From the IMG/VR virus record IMGVR_UViG_3300035703_000121, positions 1 through 55,516 of that record: DNA of 55,516 nucleotides. One strand, written 5' to 3'. The position numbers were made by a program, and so were the translations under genes. Position 1 is the stretch's first letter. Every line of letters begins with the position of its first letter. Positions 1 to 8,064 of the stretch are shown here, one piece after another. The notes under the pieces are model-generated. The model ran no database searches. It was given only the letters and a program-made list of their open reading frames with translations, and was not told the origin of the DNA. Source of the DNA: a virus.

Positions 1-327
1 GGCATTATCTGCTATAAATTTCCATTTTTGCTTACCTGTTTTAGTTAATCCGTTTTTTCTCCAAAAACCATATTGATAGAAGCTTTCTCTCACCCAAAGC
101 ACATCGCCAACTTCACCGTATGGGCATTTCCAACTCTCTTGTACTTCATGTCTTGGAGGTTCTTTCATGATTTGTATTTGTTGACCAAATCCCCAACCAT
201 CAATAGGAATTATTGGTAAGTCGTTACGGATAGGTTGTGGTTTAACAACTCTCCTGGTCTGTACTTTGGTTCCGTTTAGAATCGCCTGAACCATAGGCGT
301 GCTGAATAAAATTGGTTTGAAATTCAT
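1..327 (-). CDS. ASCH-like phage protein, 3' end cut off by the window edge
   Basis: The frame is open from an ATG at 327 to the window edge, about 109 codons, so the C-terminus is missing. The N-terminus reads MNFKPILFSTPMVQAILNGT followed by KVQTRRVVKPQP, then PYGEVGDVLWVRESF near residue 75. This matches the widespread phage proteins often annotated as ASCH-domain or morphogenesis proteins (a KPILFST...TQTRRVVKPQ start and a later GDxLWVRE motif). Family function is unsettled; ASCH domains are thought to bind RNA or modified nucleotides. It lies 3 nt downstream of the PP-loop gene in the same operon and would be translated with it. Confidence 0.72.
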   Translation of the reverse strand, partial: MNFKPILFSTPMVQAILNGTKVQTRRVVKPQPIRNDLPIIPIDGWGFGQQIQIMKEPPRHEVQESWKCPYGEVGDVLWVRESFYQYGFWRKNGLTKTGKQKWKFIADNA

Positions 328-330
328 AAT

Positions 331-1542
331 TTAATCTTTAATATTTTTAAACAAAGTTTCCATAACACTACCGTCTTGGTAGTAAATCTCTTCTGTCGGA
401 GTTGATGCGAGAGGCTCGTCTCCACTCCATCTATCCGGCCATGTTTTAGCTTCTATCAATTCGCCAATTCTCATTATTTCATCAGCGTTTAGAATATCGA
501 TTTTTGGCATTCCTACTTTTTCGGCCTTTGAATTAACCTCTTCTTGAAGCAAAATAATTTCGGTTAAGAAATGGGCTCTTGCTTGTAGGGTTAACGGACC
601 CATTCTATACTGATTCTTTGAACGTGTTCCGTCTTTTTTGAATTCTTGACCATCTTTTCTGAGTCTATATTTTGGATATCGCATTTCTCGATACAATACT
701 TTCAGTTTTTTAAGAGGTCTTAGGTACTCCCATTTTGGATTCAAAAGAACAGTATCAAGCGATTTGTCTTTGTCAACCAAAGGACAACCGATACATCCGG
801 TTCTTGCGTTTATTTCTTCGGCTTCATCACCACCATAAGCATCGGCCACAAGCTCTGTATTCCATCCGCCGTATTTTGGCATTGGTGCAAAAACCTTTAA
901 CCAATCCCATACATTGCAAACTCTCCAATGAAGTATCGGAGCTAATGTTGCGCACAAGTCATTTTGAAGTCCGGTTTGATACCATCCTTGACCACATTCT
1001 CCGCCATCTTTCGAGCAACTAACGTTAATTCTTTGGTCGCGAACAGCGGACTCACCAAGTCTAACACCGGTTAACATGAGTATTTTTTGGCCTTTTGACT
1101 GTATAAAATCCTTAACTGCCTCTTCCATTGGTTCAACTTTAATTTGACCGGTACACCATCTGAAAGTATTTGATGGTGGAGGAACACCTCTGCCAAGAAT
1201 ATAAACCAAGAATCTTTGGTCAATTGGAGCTGTTACAACCTCAACTCTTACACCTCTTTCTTCGAGTTGCTTTTTCAATACTTGTGCAGAAAGCCAAAGC
1301 GGAGTTAATTCCATTCTTGTATCAGCTGCGAATATGGTTAAAGATTTCGGAGCTGGTATTTGCCCGGTATTGATTAATTGAACAACCAAAGTAACAAGGG
1401 TTGTAGAGTCTTTTCCCCAACTCCAAGCCATTGCCCAGTGGTCATGCATTGGTCCATACGTTTTTAACGACTCGATGGTTAAATCAATGCTTTCTGCAAC
1501 GGTTATCGGTTCTGTTCCGAATATGTTAAGTTGTGATTTCAT
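331..1542 (-). CDS. Phosphoadenosine phosphosulfate reductase (DndC-like PP-loop) family protein
   Basis: 403 residues. A PP-loop, SWGKDST near residues 42-48 (SGGKDS-type), marks the PAPS reductase/N-type ATP pyrophosphatase fold, which adenylates a substrate using ATP. Cysteine groups follow: SCSKDGGECG near 175-185 and GCIGCP near 250. DndC-like sulfurtransferases use cysteines of this kind for an iron-sulfur cluster. Such genes are common in phages, but the substrate is unknown. No dndB, dndD or dndE is visible, so a full phosphorothioation system is not supported. It may act on nucleotides, tRNA or phage DNA. It sits near the promoter-distal end of early operon A, 3 nt from its upstream neighbour. 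Confidence 0.85.
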   Translation of the reverse strand: MKSQLNIFGTEPITVAESIDLTIESLKTYGPMHDHWAMAWSWGKDSTTLVTLVVQLINTGQIPAPKSLTIFAADTRMELTPLWLSAQVLKKQLEERGVRVEVVTAPIDQRFLVYILGRGVPPPSNTFRWCTGQIKVEPMEEAVKDFIQSKGQKILMLTGVRLGESAVRDQRINVSCSKDGGECGQGWYQTGLQNDLCATLAPILHWRVCNVWDWLKVFAPMPKYGGWNTELVADAYGGDEAEEINARTGCIGCPLVDKDKSLDTVLLNPKWEYLRPLKKLKVLYREMRYPKYRLRKDGQEFKKDGTRSKNQYRMGPLTLQARAHFLTEIILLQEEVNSKAEKVGMPKIDILNADEIMRIGELIEAKTWPDRWSGDEPLASTPTEEIYYQDGSVMETLFKNIKD

Positions 1543-1544
1543 AC

Positions 1545-1799
1545 TTATTCCTTTTTTTGGTAATTTTTATCATTATTACCATTATCGGTAATTTTGTAAA
1601 GTGGACAAGCCAAATCTTTACATTTTATTTTTAATAATCCGTTTGTTGTTCTGTTGCTTTTACGAACTCCACAGTATTGAAAAACTTTACTGTTACATTG
1701 CCATCTTTGTCGATGTTCACAAGTATTGCAAGTGGCTAATTTTGCACTATTATCGTTTTTATTTTCAGGAAAGTCGAAAAGCGTTTCTTGTGATTCCAT
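1545..1799 (-). CDS. Small cysteine-rich protein, unknown
   Basis: 84 residues with cysteines in pairs: CNTCEHRQRWQC near 23-34, then YCGVRKS, and CKDLACPLYK near 60-69. The spacing suggests one or two zinc sites, but I do not recognise a named family. It is packed between its neighbours with 2-3 nt gaps, so it is co-translated with the PP-loop gene. A role beside that enzyme is possible but not shown. A longer plus-strand frame over the same bases has no such composition and is treated as a shadow. Confidence 0.6.
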   Translation of the reverse strand: MESQETLFDFPENKNDNSAKLATCNTCEHRQRWQCNSKVFQYCGVRKSNRTTNGLLKIKCKDLACPLYKITDNGNNDKNYQKKE

Positions 1800-1801
1800 A
1801 A

Positions 1802-2140
1802 CTACTTCTCATTTACAATTTGAACCTTAAACCCACACTTTGAACAGCTCTGATATTTCCAATCGGCCGAAGTGATAAGCGTATGGTTACACTCCGATTT
1901 TTTAATTCTAACCTTTAGACCTTTCAAAATTAAAACCTCGTCGTTGATCCCCTCGTCGTTCGCTCCACGCTCAAGAAGATAGGATTGGATGGCTTCGGCT
2001 TTGATTAGTTCTAAATTTGAGGATTTATATTCCTCAGCAATTTCAACAATGTTTTCGATAGCTGCATCGGGTTCAAGACCCGAGTACAGCACGAAATTCA
2101 TTTGAAAACCTATTTTGTTTTTTAAATCCGATTTTGTCAT
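1802..2140 (-). CDS. Hypothetical protein with C-terminal zinc-ribbon-like end
   Basis: 112 residues. The N-terminal half looks helical and acidic. The C-terminus carries CNHTLITSADWKYQSCSKCG, a C-x-H ... W-x3-C-x2-CG pattern expected to bind one zinc. A similar tail ends the membrane protein at 48259-48501 in the phage B early region. The start ATG overlaps the stop of the upstream gene by one base (2140), which suggests translational coupling. No function can be assigned. Confidence 0.6.
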   Translation of the reverse strand: MTKSDLKNKIGFQMNFVLYSGLEPDAAIENIVEIAEEYKSSNLELIKAEAIQSYLLERGANDEGINDEVLILKGLKVRIKKSECNHTLITSADWKYQSCSKCGFKVQIVNEK

Positions 2141-2721
2141 TATAAGTATTTATTGATTAATTCTACCGGCGTGCAGTTGTACTTTTGGCTTAGGTTGTGG
2201 ATGGTCATTGCAATATTCATTTCAACTGTAAGACCTATTTTTTCTTCTATTTCAGACAATAAACCGTATTTTTTCGCCGACCTCATTGAAATAGTTGAAA
2301 CATCCATACTACCTGGAACACACTCATGTAAAGAGAAATCGGTTTTCTCTTTTAAAACCTCTTTGTAGAATTTCTCGCATTCCTCAAAGTTTAACCATGC
2401 CACGTAATAGTTGTCTTTATCCCAAGAATATCCGCTTTTAAATGGCTTAGAAACCTCGAAAGGTTTGAAGTGAGCAATAACGGGTTCCGAGCAAAAGAAG
2501 TAAGCGCAAGGCAATTCTGTAACCTCTGTATCTTCACTTTTAAGTGAATTATCGAATTTTTCAATTGCTTCTACTTTGGATTTTCCATAGACAGAAAGTT
2601 CCATTTTACGGCGTGGTTTTTCAGGATCAAACATCTGGGTAACCACATTGACGCCCATTTTTTCAGAGCCGTTTTTTGCAACGGCTCTGATTATTGGTTG
2701 ATAGAAATTTACTTTTCTCAT
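2140..2721 (-). CDS. Hypothetical early phage protein
   Basis: 193 residues, no recognised domain. The sequence is a mixed alpha/beta composition without signal peptide or membrane segment, so it is probably cytosolic. It lies 4 nt after the beta-clamp gene and overlaps the next gene by one base, so it belongs to the same operon. The C-terminal part (IAMTIHNLSQKYNCTPVELI) looks like a helical bundle. No alternative start is clearly better than the ATG at 2721. Confidence 0.6.
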   Translation of the reverse strand: MRKVNFYQPIIRAVAKNGSEKMGVNVVTQMFDPEKPRRKMELSVYGKSKVEAIEKFDNSLKSEDTEVTELPCAYFFCSEPVIAHFKPFEVSKPFKSGYSWDKDNYYVAWLNFEECEKFYKEVLKEKTDFSLHECVPGSMDVSTISMRSAKKYGLLSEIEEKIGLTVEMNIAMTIHNLSQKYNCTPVELINKYL

Positions 2722-2725
2722 GACT

Positions 2726-3841
2726 TTAAGAATTTAACATTACCGGCATTACAAGCATCAAATACTCTTCGTCATTACCACACATTTCGGGTTTAACGAT
2801 ACCGGCTCTGTTTGGTGCGGATGTCTCGATGATTGCTTTCTCGGTTGATACATTACCCAAAGCTTCGGAAAGGAAGCGAGCATTGAAACCAATTTGGATA
2901 TCGCCACCATTTGGCTCGCAAGTAATTGTTTCGGTTCCATTGGTGCTGTAGTTCTTATCCTCAGCCATAATGTTCAAAGTTTCGCCGGTTTGCTTGATGG
3001 CCACCTGATGAGTAGTTTTGTCCGAGAATATCGAAACGCGTTTTAAAGAAGCCAAAAACTCTTTGGTATTTACCATGAATGAGTTCGGGTTGTTCTTTGG
3101 GATAACGGCTTCATAGTTTGGATATTTAGCATCAATCAATCTGCTTTTCATTTCGTAATCTCCAAAAGAGAATGAGGTGTTGTTTTGATTGTATTTGATT
3201 TCAACCTCAACATCTAAAGTGGCCAAAATTCCTTTGATGATTCCCAGAGGTTTTTTTGGAACGATAAAGTCAACTTCCTGATTACAGCTCACATCGTTTC
3301 TAACATACTTGGCCAAGCGGTGAGCATCGGTAGCCACAAAGGTTATACTGTTAATTTTCACTTGGAAAAGCACGCCATTCATTACCGGTCTAAGTTCATC
3401 GTTACCACAAGCGAAAATTGTATTGCTGATGGCGGTTTCTAATGATTCCGATTTGATTGTGATAGCTGCGGGATTTTCCAAATCCAACGACTTTGGAAAC
3501 TGATCACCATCGTAACAAGCAACAGAATAGTTTCCGGAAGCAGAAACAATCTCGATAAGGTTGTCGGCTTGCTTGTTGATTTCGATTGGTTGTGATGGTA
3601 ATAGCTTTAGGATATCCAAAAGCATTTTCGACGGAATACATACTTTGGCGTCGGTTTGGCTTTCAACTTCTAATTTAGCAATCATGGTGTTATCCAAGTC
3701 CGAAGCGGTGATTTTCAACTCATTGCCGGTTACTTCAAATAAGAAGTTTTCCAATATTGGCATGGCGCTTACACTTACTCCGATTCCTGATAAGTATTGC
3801 AGTTTTTCTAATAGTACTTTGCTGTTTGATTTGATATTCAT
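2726..3841 (-). CDS. dnaN: DNA polymerase III beta subunit (sliding clamp)
   Basis: 371 residues, the normal length of a bacterial beta clamp (about 370), covering all three clamp domains. Recognisable pieces are KVLLEKLQYLSGIGVSVSAM near the N-terminus, FLFEVTGNELKITASDLDNT near 30-50, a TFVATDAHRLAKY segment near 170 (the conserved T/DxHRLA signature), SRLIDAKYPNYEAVIP near 235-250, and the C-terminal VMPVML where host clamps end in MPMRL. The clamp encircles DNA and tethers the polymerase. No polymerase or clamp loader is visible, so it must work with host proteins or replace the host clamp. It lies between a hypothetical gene and PcfJ in early operon A. Full length argues for a functional protein rather than a relic. 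Confidence 0.93.
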   Translation of the reverse strand: MNIKSNSKVLLEKLQYLSGIGVSVSAMPILENFLFEVTGNELKITASDLDNTMIAKLEVESQTDAKVCIPSKMLLDILKLLPSQPIEINKQADNLIEIVSASGNYSVACYDGDQFPKSLDLENPAAITIKSESLETAISNTIFACGNDELRPVMNGVLFQVKINSITFVATDAHRLAKYVRNDVSCNQEVDFIVPKKPLGIIKGILATLDVEVEIKYNQNNTSFSFGDYEMKSRLIDAKYPNYEAVIPKNNPNSFMVNTKEFLASLKRVSIFSDKTTHQVAIKQTGETLNIMAEDKNYSTNGTETITCEPNGGDIQIGFNARFLSEALGNVSTEKAIIETSAPNRAGIVKPEMCGNDEEYLMLVMPVMLNS

Positions 3842-3861
3842 TTTTCTATTTTTAAATGGTT

Positions 3862-5205
3862 TTACGCTGATTTTTGAATTTGTTGTTTTACTTTTTTAGG
3901 CTTTGAGCCTTTCAGAACCTTTCTGATTTCGGGAATGTTTTTATTGATTAATTTTCTGATTCTTTCGTTATGTTGCGTTGGAAGATTTTTAAAACCTCTT
4001 GACTGCTCTATAACCATTTCCGGAATAATCATTTCAATAGTTTCAACCCTTTTGCCATCAATCTTGGCAGAGAATATTAGAGAATGCTTTTTGAGATAGT
4101 ATTCATTAACAAAAACACAATGATTAAGTTCGTCTCCTTCTTCTTCAAACTCCTTCACGCTTTGGAGTAATCTAATTGAAAGGTCTCCATCGGTAAATTC
4201 TAAATCAAAGAATTTCTTGCATCTTTCAACGTACTCAACTATTGCCTCATTGAGATTTTCTTGTCTTTTTTGAGCGGCCAACAATTGTATTTCTCGTTCT
4301 TGTCGTCTTTGAATCTCTCGCTTTTTGTTCATCAAGCGATCATGCTCTTTTTTTAGTTCTTTCGGGCAGACAAACTTTGCGTTTCTCACGTCTTTTCGGA
4401 AGTACCGAAGTAAATCCAAGTAGTCAAAATACATTGAGGCATCATTGACTTTGTATTTATTCCGGAAGCATATTTTTAGCGTTGGCCAGTAATGATTTAC
4501 GTTAGAGTAATGATTTCCGCAAATTGCCTGAAGAAGTGAATACTGTTTGATTTTTAAAAGCGTTTCTGCTTTAGGGTTGTTTGGGATATATTTCAAAGCA
4601 TCCATAAAATTGATTCCTCTCAAATTCTTGTCGATTCCGTATTTTTTGTATTCCGGCTTGAAATAAGAGTCGGGATGATACATGTGCGGGTAAACATCGT
4701 ATTTATGGTTGTTGTAATAGCTGTTGCCATTAACTCTAATCTCCATATCACCACCCCAAGAGTCACAGTGCCAGTTTGAATGGTGATGCAATGCGTAAAT
4801 AGTATTTTTGCCATCGGGTCCAACCCAGTTCTGCACTATTTCGTGTAAAAAATACTTGGCCGGCATCCCCTTTTTGTAATGAGCAATCAGTTCAAAATTT
4901 CTGATTACTTGAAACTCTTCCACTACTTCGGCAAGAGCAAAATAATTGACTTGTCTATCGGTTCTGCAGCGGGATTCTTTTACATCAACCTTTGTGTTAC
5001 AGTTAGGGCAAACGGCTTTTTTTCTTTTCACTAAATCAAGAGAAAAAGACTCTCCACAGTCCAAACAAAAAGCAGATTTTTTAGTAGCGTATGCTCTATG
5101 CTCCAAGCATTCTCTATAAGCCCACTCTTTTTGAGCTTTGGAAAACCCAAGCAGCTCTTTTGCTAAAGAGACAACTCTGAAATGAAGTTTGGTTCTCGGT
5201 TTCAT
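3862..5205 (-). CDS. pcfJ: PcfJ-like protein with N-terminal zinc ribbon
   Basis: 447 residues. An N-terminal zinc ribbon, CLDCGESF ... CPNCNTKV near 47-70, is followed by a long middle region and a charged helix (QRRQEREIQLLAAQKRQ) near 310. The C-terminal PcfJ signature is ELNHCVFVNEYYLKKHSLIF, then RVETIEMIIPEMVIEQSRGF, near 355-415. PcfJ was first named on a conjugative plasmid and is common in mobile elements and phages. Its biochemical role is not established. It follows pcfK by 3 nt; the two usually occur together, as here. Confidence 0.85.
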   Translation of the reverse strand: MKPRTKLHFRVVSLAKELLGFSKAQKEWAYRECLEHRAYATKKSAFCLDCGESFSLDLVKRKKAVCPNCNTKVDVKESRCRTDRQVNYFALAEVVEEFQVIRNFELIAHYKKGMPAKYFLHEIVQNWVGPDGKNTIYALHHHSNWHCDSWGGDMEIRVNGNSYYNNHKYDVYPHMYHPDSYFKPEYKKYGIDKNLRGINFMDALKYIPNNPKAETLLKIKQYSLLQAICGNHYSNVNHYWPTLKICFRNKYKVNDASMYFDYLDLLRYFRKDVRNAKFVCPKELKKEHDRLMNKKREIQRRQEREIQLLAAQKRQENLNEAIVEYVERCKKFFDLEFTDGDLSIRLLQSVKEFEEEGDELNHCVFVNEYYLKKHSLIFSAKIDGKRVETIEMIIPEMVIEQSRGFKNLPTQHNERIRKLINKNIPEIRKVLKGSKPKKVKQQIQKSA

Positions 5206-5208
5206 GGT

Positions 5209-5616
5209 TTAGAATAATTCGCCTTGGGTAACTGCGGGTTGGTCCTCTTTTTTGGCTTTTGCCTTTTTGATTAACTTATCCTTAGCCTCTTGAATAGCTA
5301 ATTGCATTGCTTTTTCTTTAGCTTGGGCAATTTCTTCTTCTGATAAATCAACTGCGTGGTTGACTACTACTTTAGCTTGAATTGGTTTTCCAATCTCAAC
5401 CTTTTCTTCATCGTAGTAATGCATGGCCATTCCGAAGATTTCCTCGTCAGCAAAACCTACAGCTCCGCTATTCTTTACGGTGTTTAAAATGTAGGTGATG
5501 CAATCGTCGATGTTTTTTTCTGGGTTTTGCATTTTCTCAGCAAAAGCCGGATCATTAGCAGCTATGCTGTCTAAATGTTCTTTGATTGTTTTTTTGAAAG
5601 TGTCTGTTGATTTCAT
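5209..5616 (-). CDS. pcfK: PcfK-like protein
   Basis: 135 residues. It matches the PcfK pattern: TFKKTIKEHLDSIAANDPAF at the start, then IDDCITYILNTVKNSG and a VGFADEEIFGMAMHYYDEE segment near 50-70. The C-terminal third is a Lys/Glu/Ala-rich helix ending GELF. PcfK always travels with PcfJ in plasmids, integrative elements and phages, but the function is unknown. It is 2 nt downstream of the VRR-NUC gene and 3 nt upstream of pcfJ. Confidence 0.85.
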   Translation of the reverse strand: MKSTDTFKKTIKEHLDSIAANDPAFAEKMQNPEKNIDDCITYILNTVKNSGAVGFADEEIFGMAMHYYDEEKVEIGKPIQAKVVVNHAVDLSEEEIAQAKEKAMQLAIQEAKDKLIKKAKAKKEDQPAVTQGELF

Positions 5617-5618
5617 GA

Positions 5619-6011
5619 TTAAAGTTTATTTGATAAGTAATCGTTAATAATTCCGGCAGTCATTTCGAATGACCAACTAAAGCAGGCAAAATATCCTTTG
5701 GCTCTTAGCTGTTTGATGGTGGCTTGCTGACCTTCCAAGTGTTCATCTTTCAATAACTCTCCGTTTATTTTGAAAGGGCTTTTTACTTTCAATTCAATAA
5801 AAAGACCGTTATATTTTTCGTTTGGTTCAAAAATTAGCAAATCGGGCGTTTTAAAGCCTTCTTTTTGAATTTGCTTATTTCTTTTCTGTTGTGGGATAGT
5901 TAGCTTAACTGATGCTATCGTATCGCTGAGAAAAAGCATTTTAGGATATTGAATAGAAATCCATTTGCATATTTTCTTTTGTAATTCAAATTCTGGTTGG
6001 CTTTTACTCAT
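5619..6011 (-). CDS. VRR-NUC domain nuclease
   Basis: 130 residues. The small PD-(D/E)XK nuclease core is visible: E7 in the first helix (SQPEFELQKKI), GFKTPDLLIF near 52-61 with the metal-binding Asp, the FIELKVKSPF strand (E-x-K) near 71-80, and HLEGQQATIKQLRAKGYFA near 90-110. Stand-alone VRR-NUC proteins in phages are thought to be structure-specific nucleases acting on branched DNA during replication or recombination. This fits the neighbouring recombination genes. It overlaps the upstream gene by 4 nt. Confidence 0.87.
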   Translation of the reverse strand: MSKSQPEFELQKKICKWISIQYPKMLFLSDTIASVKLTIPQQKRNKQIQKEGFKTPDLLIFEPNEKYNGLFIELKVKSPFKINGELLKDEHLEGQQATIKQLRAKGYFACFSWSFEMTAGIINDYLSNKL

Positions 6012-6385
6012 GATGCTTTTAGTGTTACTTCAAATTTTTCTTTTAATTCCAAAAAGTTAAACCAATCCTTTTCGCTCCACTGTTTAACCGATTTTCCCCA
6101 GAGATAGTGTCGGTTATCTTTTCTAAGGACATCAAGTATTTCAAAATAGGTTAGGCCTGTATTGATGAACTTTGGCTTAGTATCTTTCAGAACAATGCCT
6201 CTACTTTTCAATAATTGCTCTTCTGTTTTTTTGCTTTCTCGCCAAGCTTTGTTTCTAGCTAAAGCCCTTTCTCGGTTATTTTGATACCAAGTTTTTTTCT
6301 TTTGTTTAGCTTTTTCCTTGTTTCTATTATACCAATCCCTTTGCTGCTTGGCTTTGATTTCTTTAATTGTGAGTTGCTGCTCCAT
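6008..6385 (-). CDS. Hypothetical basic protein with C-terminal HYLW motif
   Basis: 125 residues. The first half is very basic with a repeating pattern (RDWYNRNKEKAKQKKK, TWYQNNRERALARNKAWR), as seen in nucleic-acid-binding linkers of phage and HNH-associated proteins. The C-terminal part holds DNRHYLWGKSVKQWSEKDW. A related block, NRKHYLWLKPLSRWTEQDV, occurs in the 59-aa protein at 42384-42563 on the phage B side. Function unknown. Confidence 0.6.
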   Translation of the reverse strand: MEQQLTIKEIKAKQQRDWYNRNKEKAKQKKKTWYQNNRERALARNKAWRESKKTEEQLLKSRGIVLKDTKPKFINTGLTYFEILDVLRKDNRHYLWGKSVKQWSEKDWFNFLELKEKFEVTLKAS

Positions 6386-6396
6386 TTTTAGAATTT

Positions 6397-6621
6397 TTAA
6401 ATTGTTCTGTAATTGATTTTAGATTGCTTGGTCTCATATTGAACCGGGACTTCTTCAAGCATTTTCTCAAAACTCATTTCTCTGATTTTATCTATCCGAA
6501 GCGTTATTTTATACATTTCAGACAGAAGCTTTGGTAGAGAGTCGTTTGGGCAATAAGGCATAAAGTCTTTGTAATCTTTGAGCCTCATTTCTAACCGGTT
6601 CTTTTGGGTTATAGAATTCAT
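6397..6621 (-). CDS. Hypothetical small protein
   Basis: 74 residues, mostly helical, no recognised domain. It overlaps the 3' end of the upstream gene by 4 nt (ATGA-type junction at 6618-6621), typical of a co-translated phage gene. An 11-nt gap separates it from the next gene. Confidence 0.55.
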   Translation of the reverse strand: MNSITQKNRLEMRLKDYKDFMPYCPNDSLPKLLSEMYKITLRIDKIREMSFEKMLEEVPVQYETKQSKINYRTI

Positions 6622-7334
6622 TTTTGAATTGATTTTCTTTTTGATTTCAAATACCCCAGGTATGGTACCATTTCCGATTTACTGCTCCAATCCAAAATGG
6701 TGTCTTCAAGCATTTGTCGGTCCATAGATTTTACCATTTCATCAATCTCTTTTTCTGCTTTTTCCCTTCTTTCCTTTTCGGCCTTTTGAGCTCTTTGTTT
6801 AGCGTAGAACTGTTCGACGGCATTATTTTCATTTTGTTTAGAATATTGCTCAGACTGCTTTTTGTTTAATATTTCAACCTCAGCATATTTTTTATCCAAG
6901 TACTGATCCATCCATTTATCTTTTCCTAAGATGTTTTGGCCATCGACTTTGTAATCTTTGCCGTCTCCAATCATACCTTGCCGAACTTGTTTTAGCATCA
7001 AAAGAATATCTTCAATTGTTTCGTAAGGATACTTTTCCATAATGTCAATAGCTATCATGGAAGCTTGCGTACTTGTGATGTTTTTTCCAACATTAAATCC
7101 TTCTGAAAATCTGATTAAGAAATATGTTATTACTTTAGCGACATTGATTTCTCCAACGGCTTTTTGAAGGCTTGATAGCTTGGTTCCGTCTATGGCTTTT
7201 GTAATTGTCAAATTCTTTTCAATAATCAATAAAGCAACTTCATTCTGAGACGCCAAACATTGCATTAACTGCGTCGTTAGCGGATTTTTTAAGATTTGAA
7301 TCTGATTTTGCGTTACCTGAAGTCCTATTTCCAT
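6618..7334 (-). CDS. Hypothetical replication-region protein
   Basis: 238 residues. The N-terminal two thirds look globular (FLIRFSEGFNVGKNITSTQA, then a YETIEDILLMLKQVRQGMIG segment). The C-terminal part is a charged coiled-coil-like helix (QRAQKAEKERREKAEKEIDE). The gene starts 95 nt inside the upstream DUF1376 gene in another frame; an ATG at 7265 would shorten this overlap to 26 nt. The position after a replication initiator suggests a replication accessory role, but no domain supports it directly. Confidence 0.55.
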   Translation of the reverse strand: MEIGLQVTQNQIQILKNPLTTQLMQCLASQNEVALLIIEKNLTITKAIDGTKLSSLQKAVGEINVAKVITYFLIRFSEGFNVGKNITSTQASMIAIDIMEKYPYETIEDILLMLKQVRQGMIGDGKDYKVDGQNILGKDKWMDQYLDKKYAEVEILNKKQSEQYSKQNENNAVEQFYAKQRAQKAEKERREKAEKEIDEMVKSMDRQMLEDTILDWSSKSEMVPYLGYLKSKRKSIQK

Positions 7335-8058
7335 AATTTCCTTCTATTATTTTGTTAAAATTTGTCGGTTTAAAAATCCAATCAAAAGATGCCTTCCAGC
7401 CACTTGAATTATTCCCATTTAAAAAATCTGAATCTGCAACCATCTGAAGTGCTTTTCCAACAGTTTCTAGTCCGTGCTCTTTTATTCTTGAATTAATAGC
7501 TGCTTTTCTTTGTTCGTTTAATTTTTGAACTTGAGGAAGCCCTACACATACTTGATTAAAAATTGAAACGATTTCTTGAAAATTTGGTTTTGCACTTTTA
7601 TTTTTTTTGATTACAATTCCTTCTTCTTTTTCTTCTTCTACTTCATCTTCATACTTCATACTTCTATCTTCTAAAAAAGCATCGCTTTCGCTTATGCGTT
7701 TATCATGCGTTCGCATAAATGCTTTTTTTTCTTTATTTTTAGGGGTTTCAGAGGTTTTTTTCCATCTTCTGTCTGCTGATTCTTTCGCTTTTTCGCTTTT
7801 TTCTTGCTGTTTTTTTCGTTCGATTTCAAGTCTTTTGTTTGTCAAAAACTCTCCGTCAAATTCAAACTTACCTTTCAGATCATCGCTAAGATTTTCCCAA
7901 GGTTTCCCGATGAGAAATTCAAGCCTTTTGACTGGAATTTTTCCATCTGTCCATTGTTTGCAAATCATTTTAATGTACATTCCAATTTCTTCATTGGTAA
8001 GATAAGTGCAGCCGGTAAGAAAGTCTTGAGCATAAAATTGAAATGCGGGTGCTTTCAT
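7240..8058 (-). CDS. DUF1376-type phage replication protein
   Basis: 272 residues. The N-terminus, PAFQFYAQDFLTGCTYLTNE followed by EIGMYIKMICKQWTDGKIP, is the DUF1376 signature found at the start of many phage replication initiators. A charged linker with KKQQEKSEKAKESADRRW follows near 85-105. The C-terminal part (IVSIFNQVCVGLPQVQKLNE, then KAALQMVADSDFLNG-like and GWKASFDWIFKPTNFNKIIE) resembles the conserved helical domain near the C-terminus of phage O-like proteins. It likely opens the origin or recruits helicase. The helicase gene lies 6 nt upstream. Confidence 0.78.
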   Translation of the reverse strand: MKAPAFQFYAQDFLTGCTYLTNEEIGMYIKMICKQWTDGKIPVKRLEFLIGKPWENLSDDLKGKFEFDGEFLTNKRLEIERKKQQEKSEKAKESADRRWKKTSETPKNKEKKAFMRTHDKRISESDAFLEDRSMKYEDEVEEEKEEGIVIKKNKSAKPNFQEIVSIFNQVCVGLPQVQKLNEQRKAAINSRIKEHGLETVGKALQMVADSDFLNGNNSSGWKASFDWIFKPTNFNKIIEGNYGNRTSGNAKSDSNLKKSANDAVNAMFGVSE

Positions 8059-8064
8059 ATTTTT

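Noticed and set aside
331-1799. A complete Dnd phosphorothioation system
   Set aside because: Only a DndC-like protein is present; no DndB, DndD, DndE or DndA-like genes nearby.
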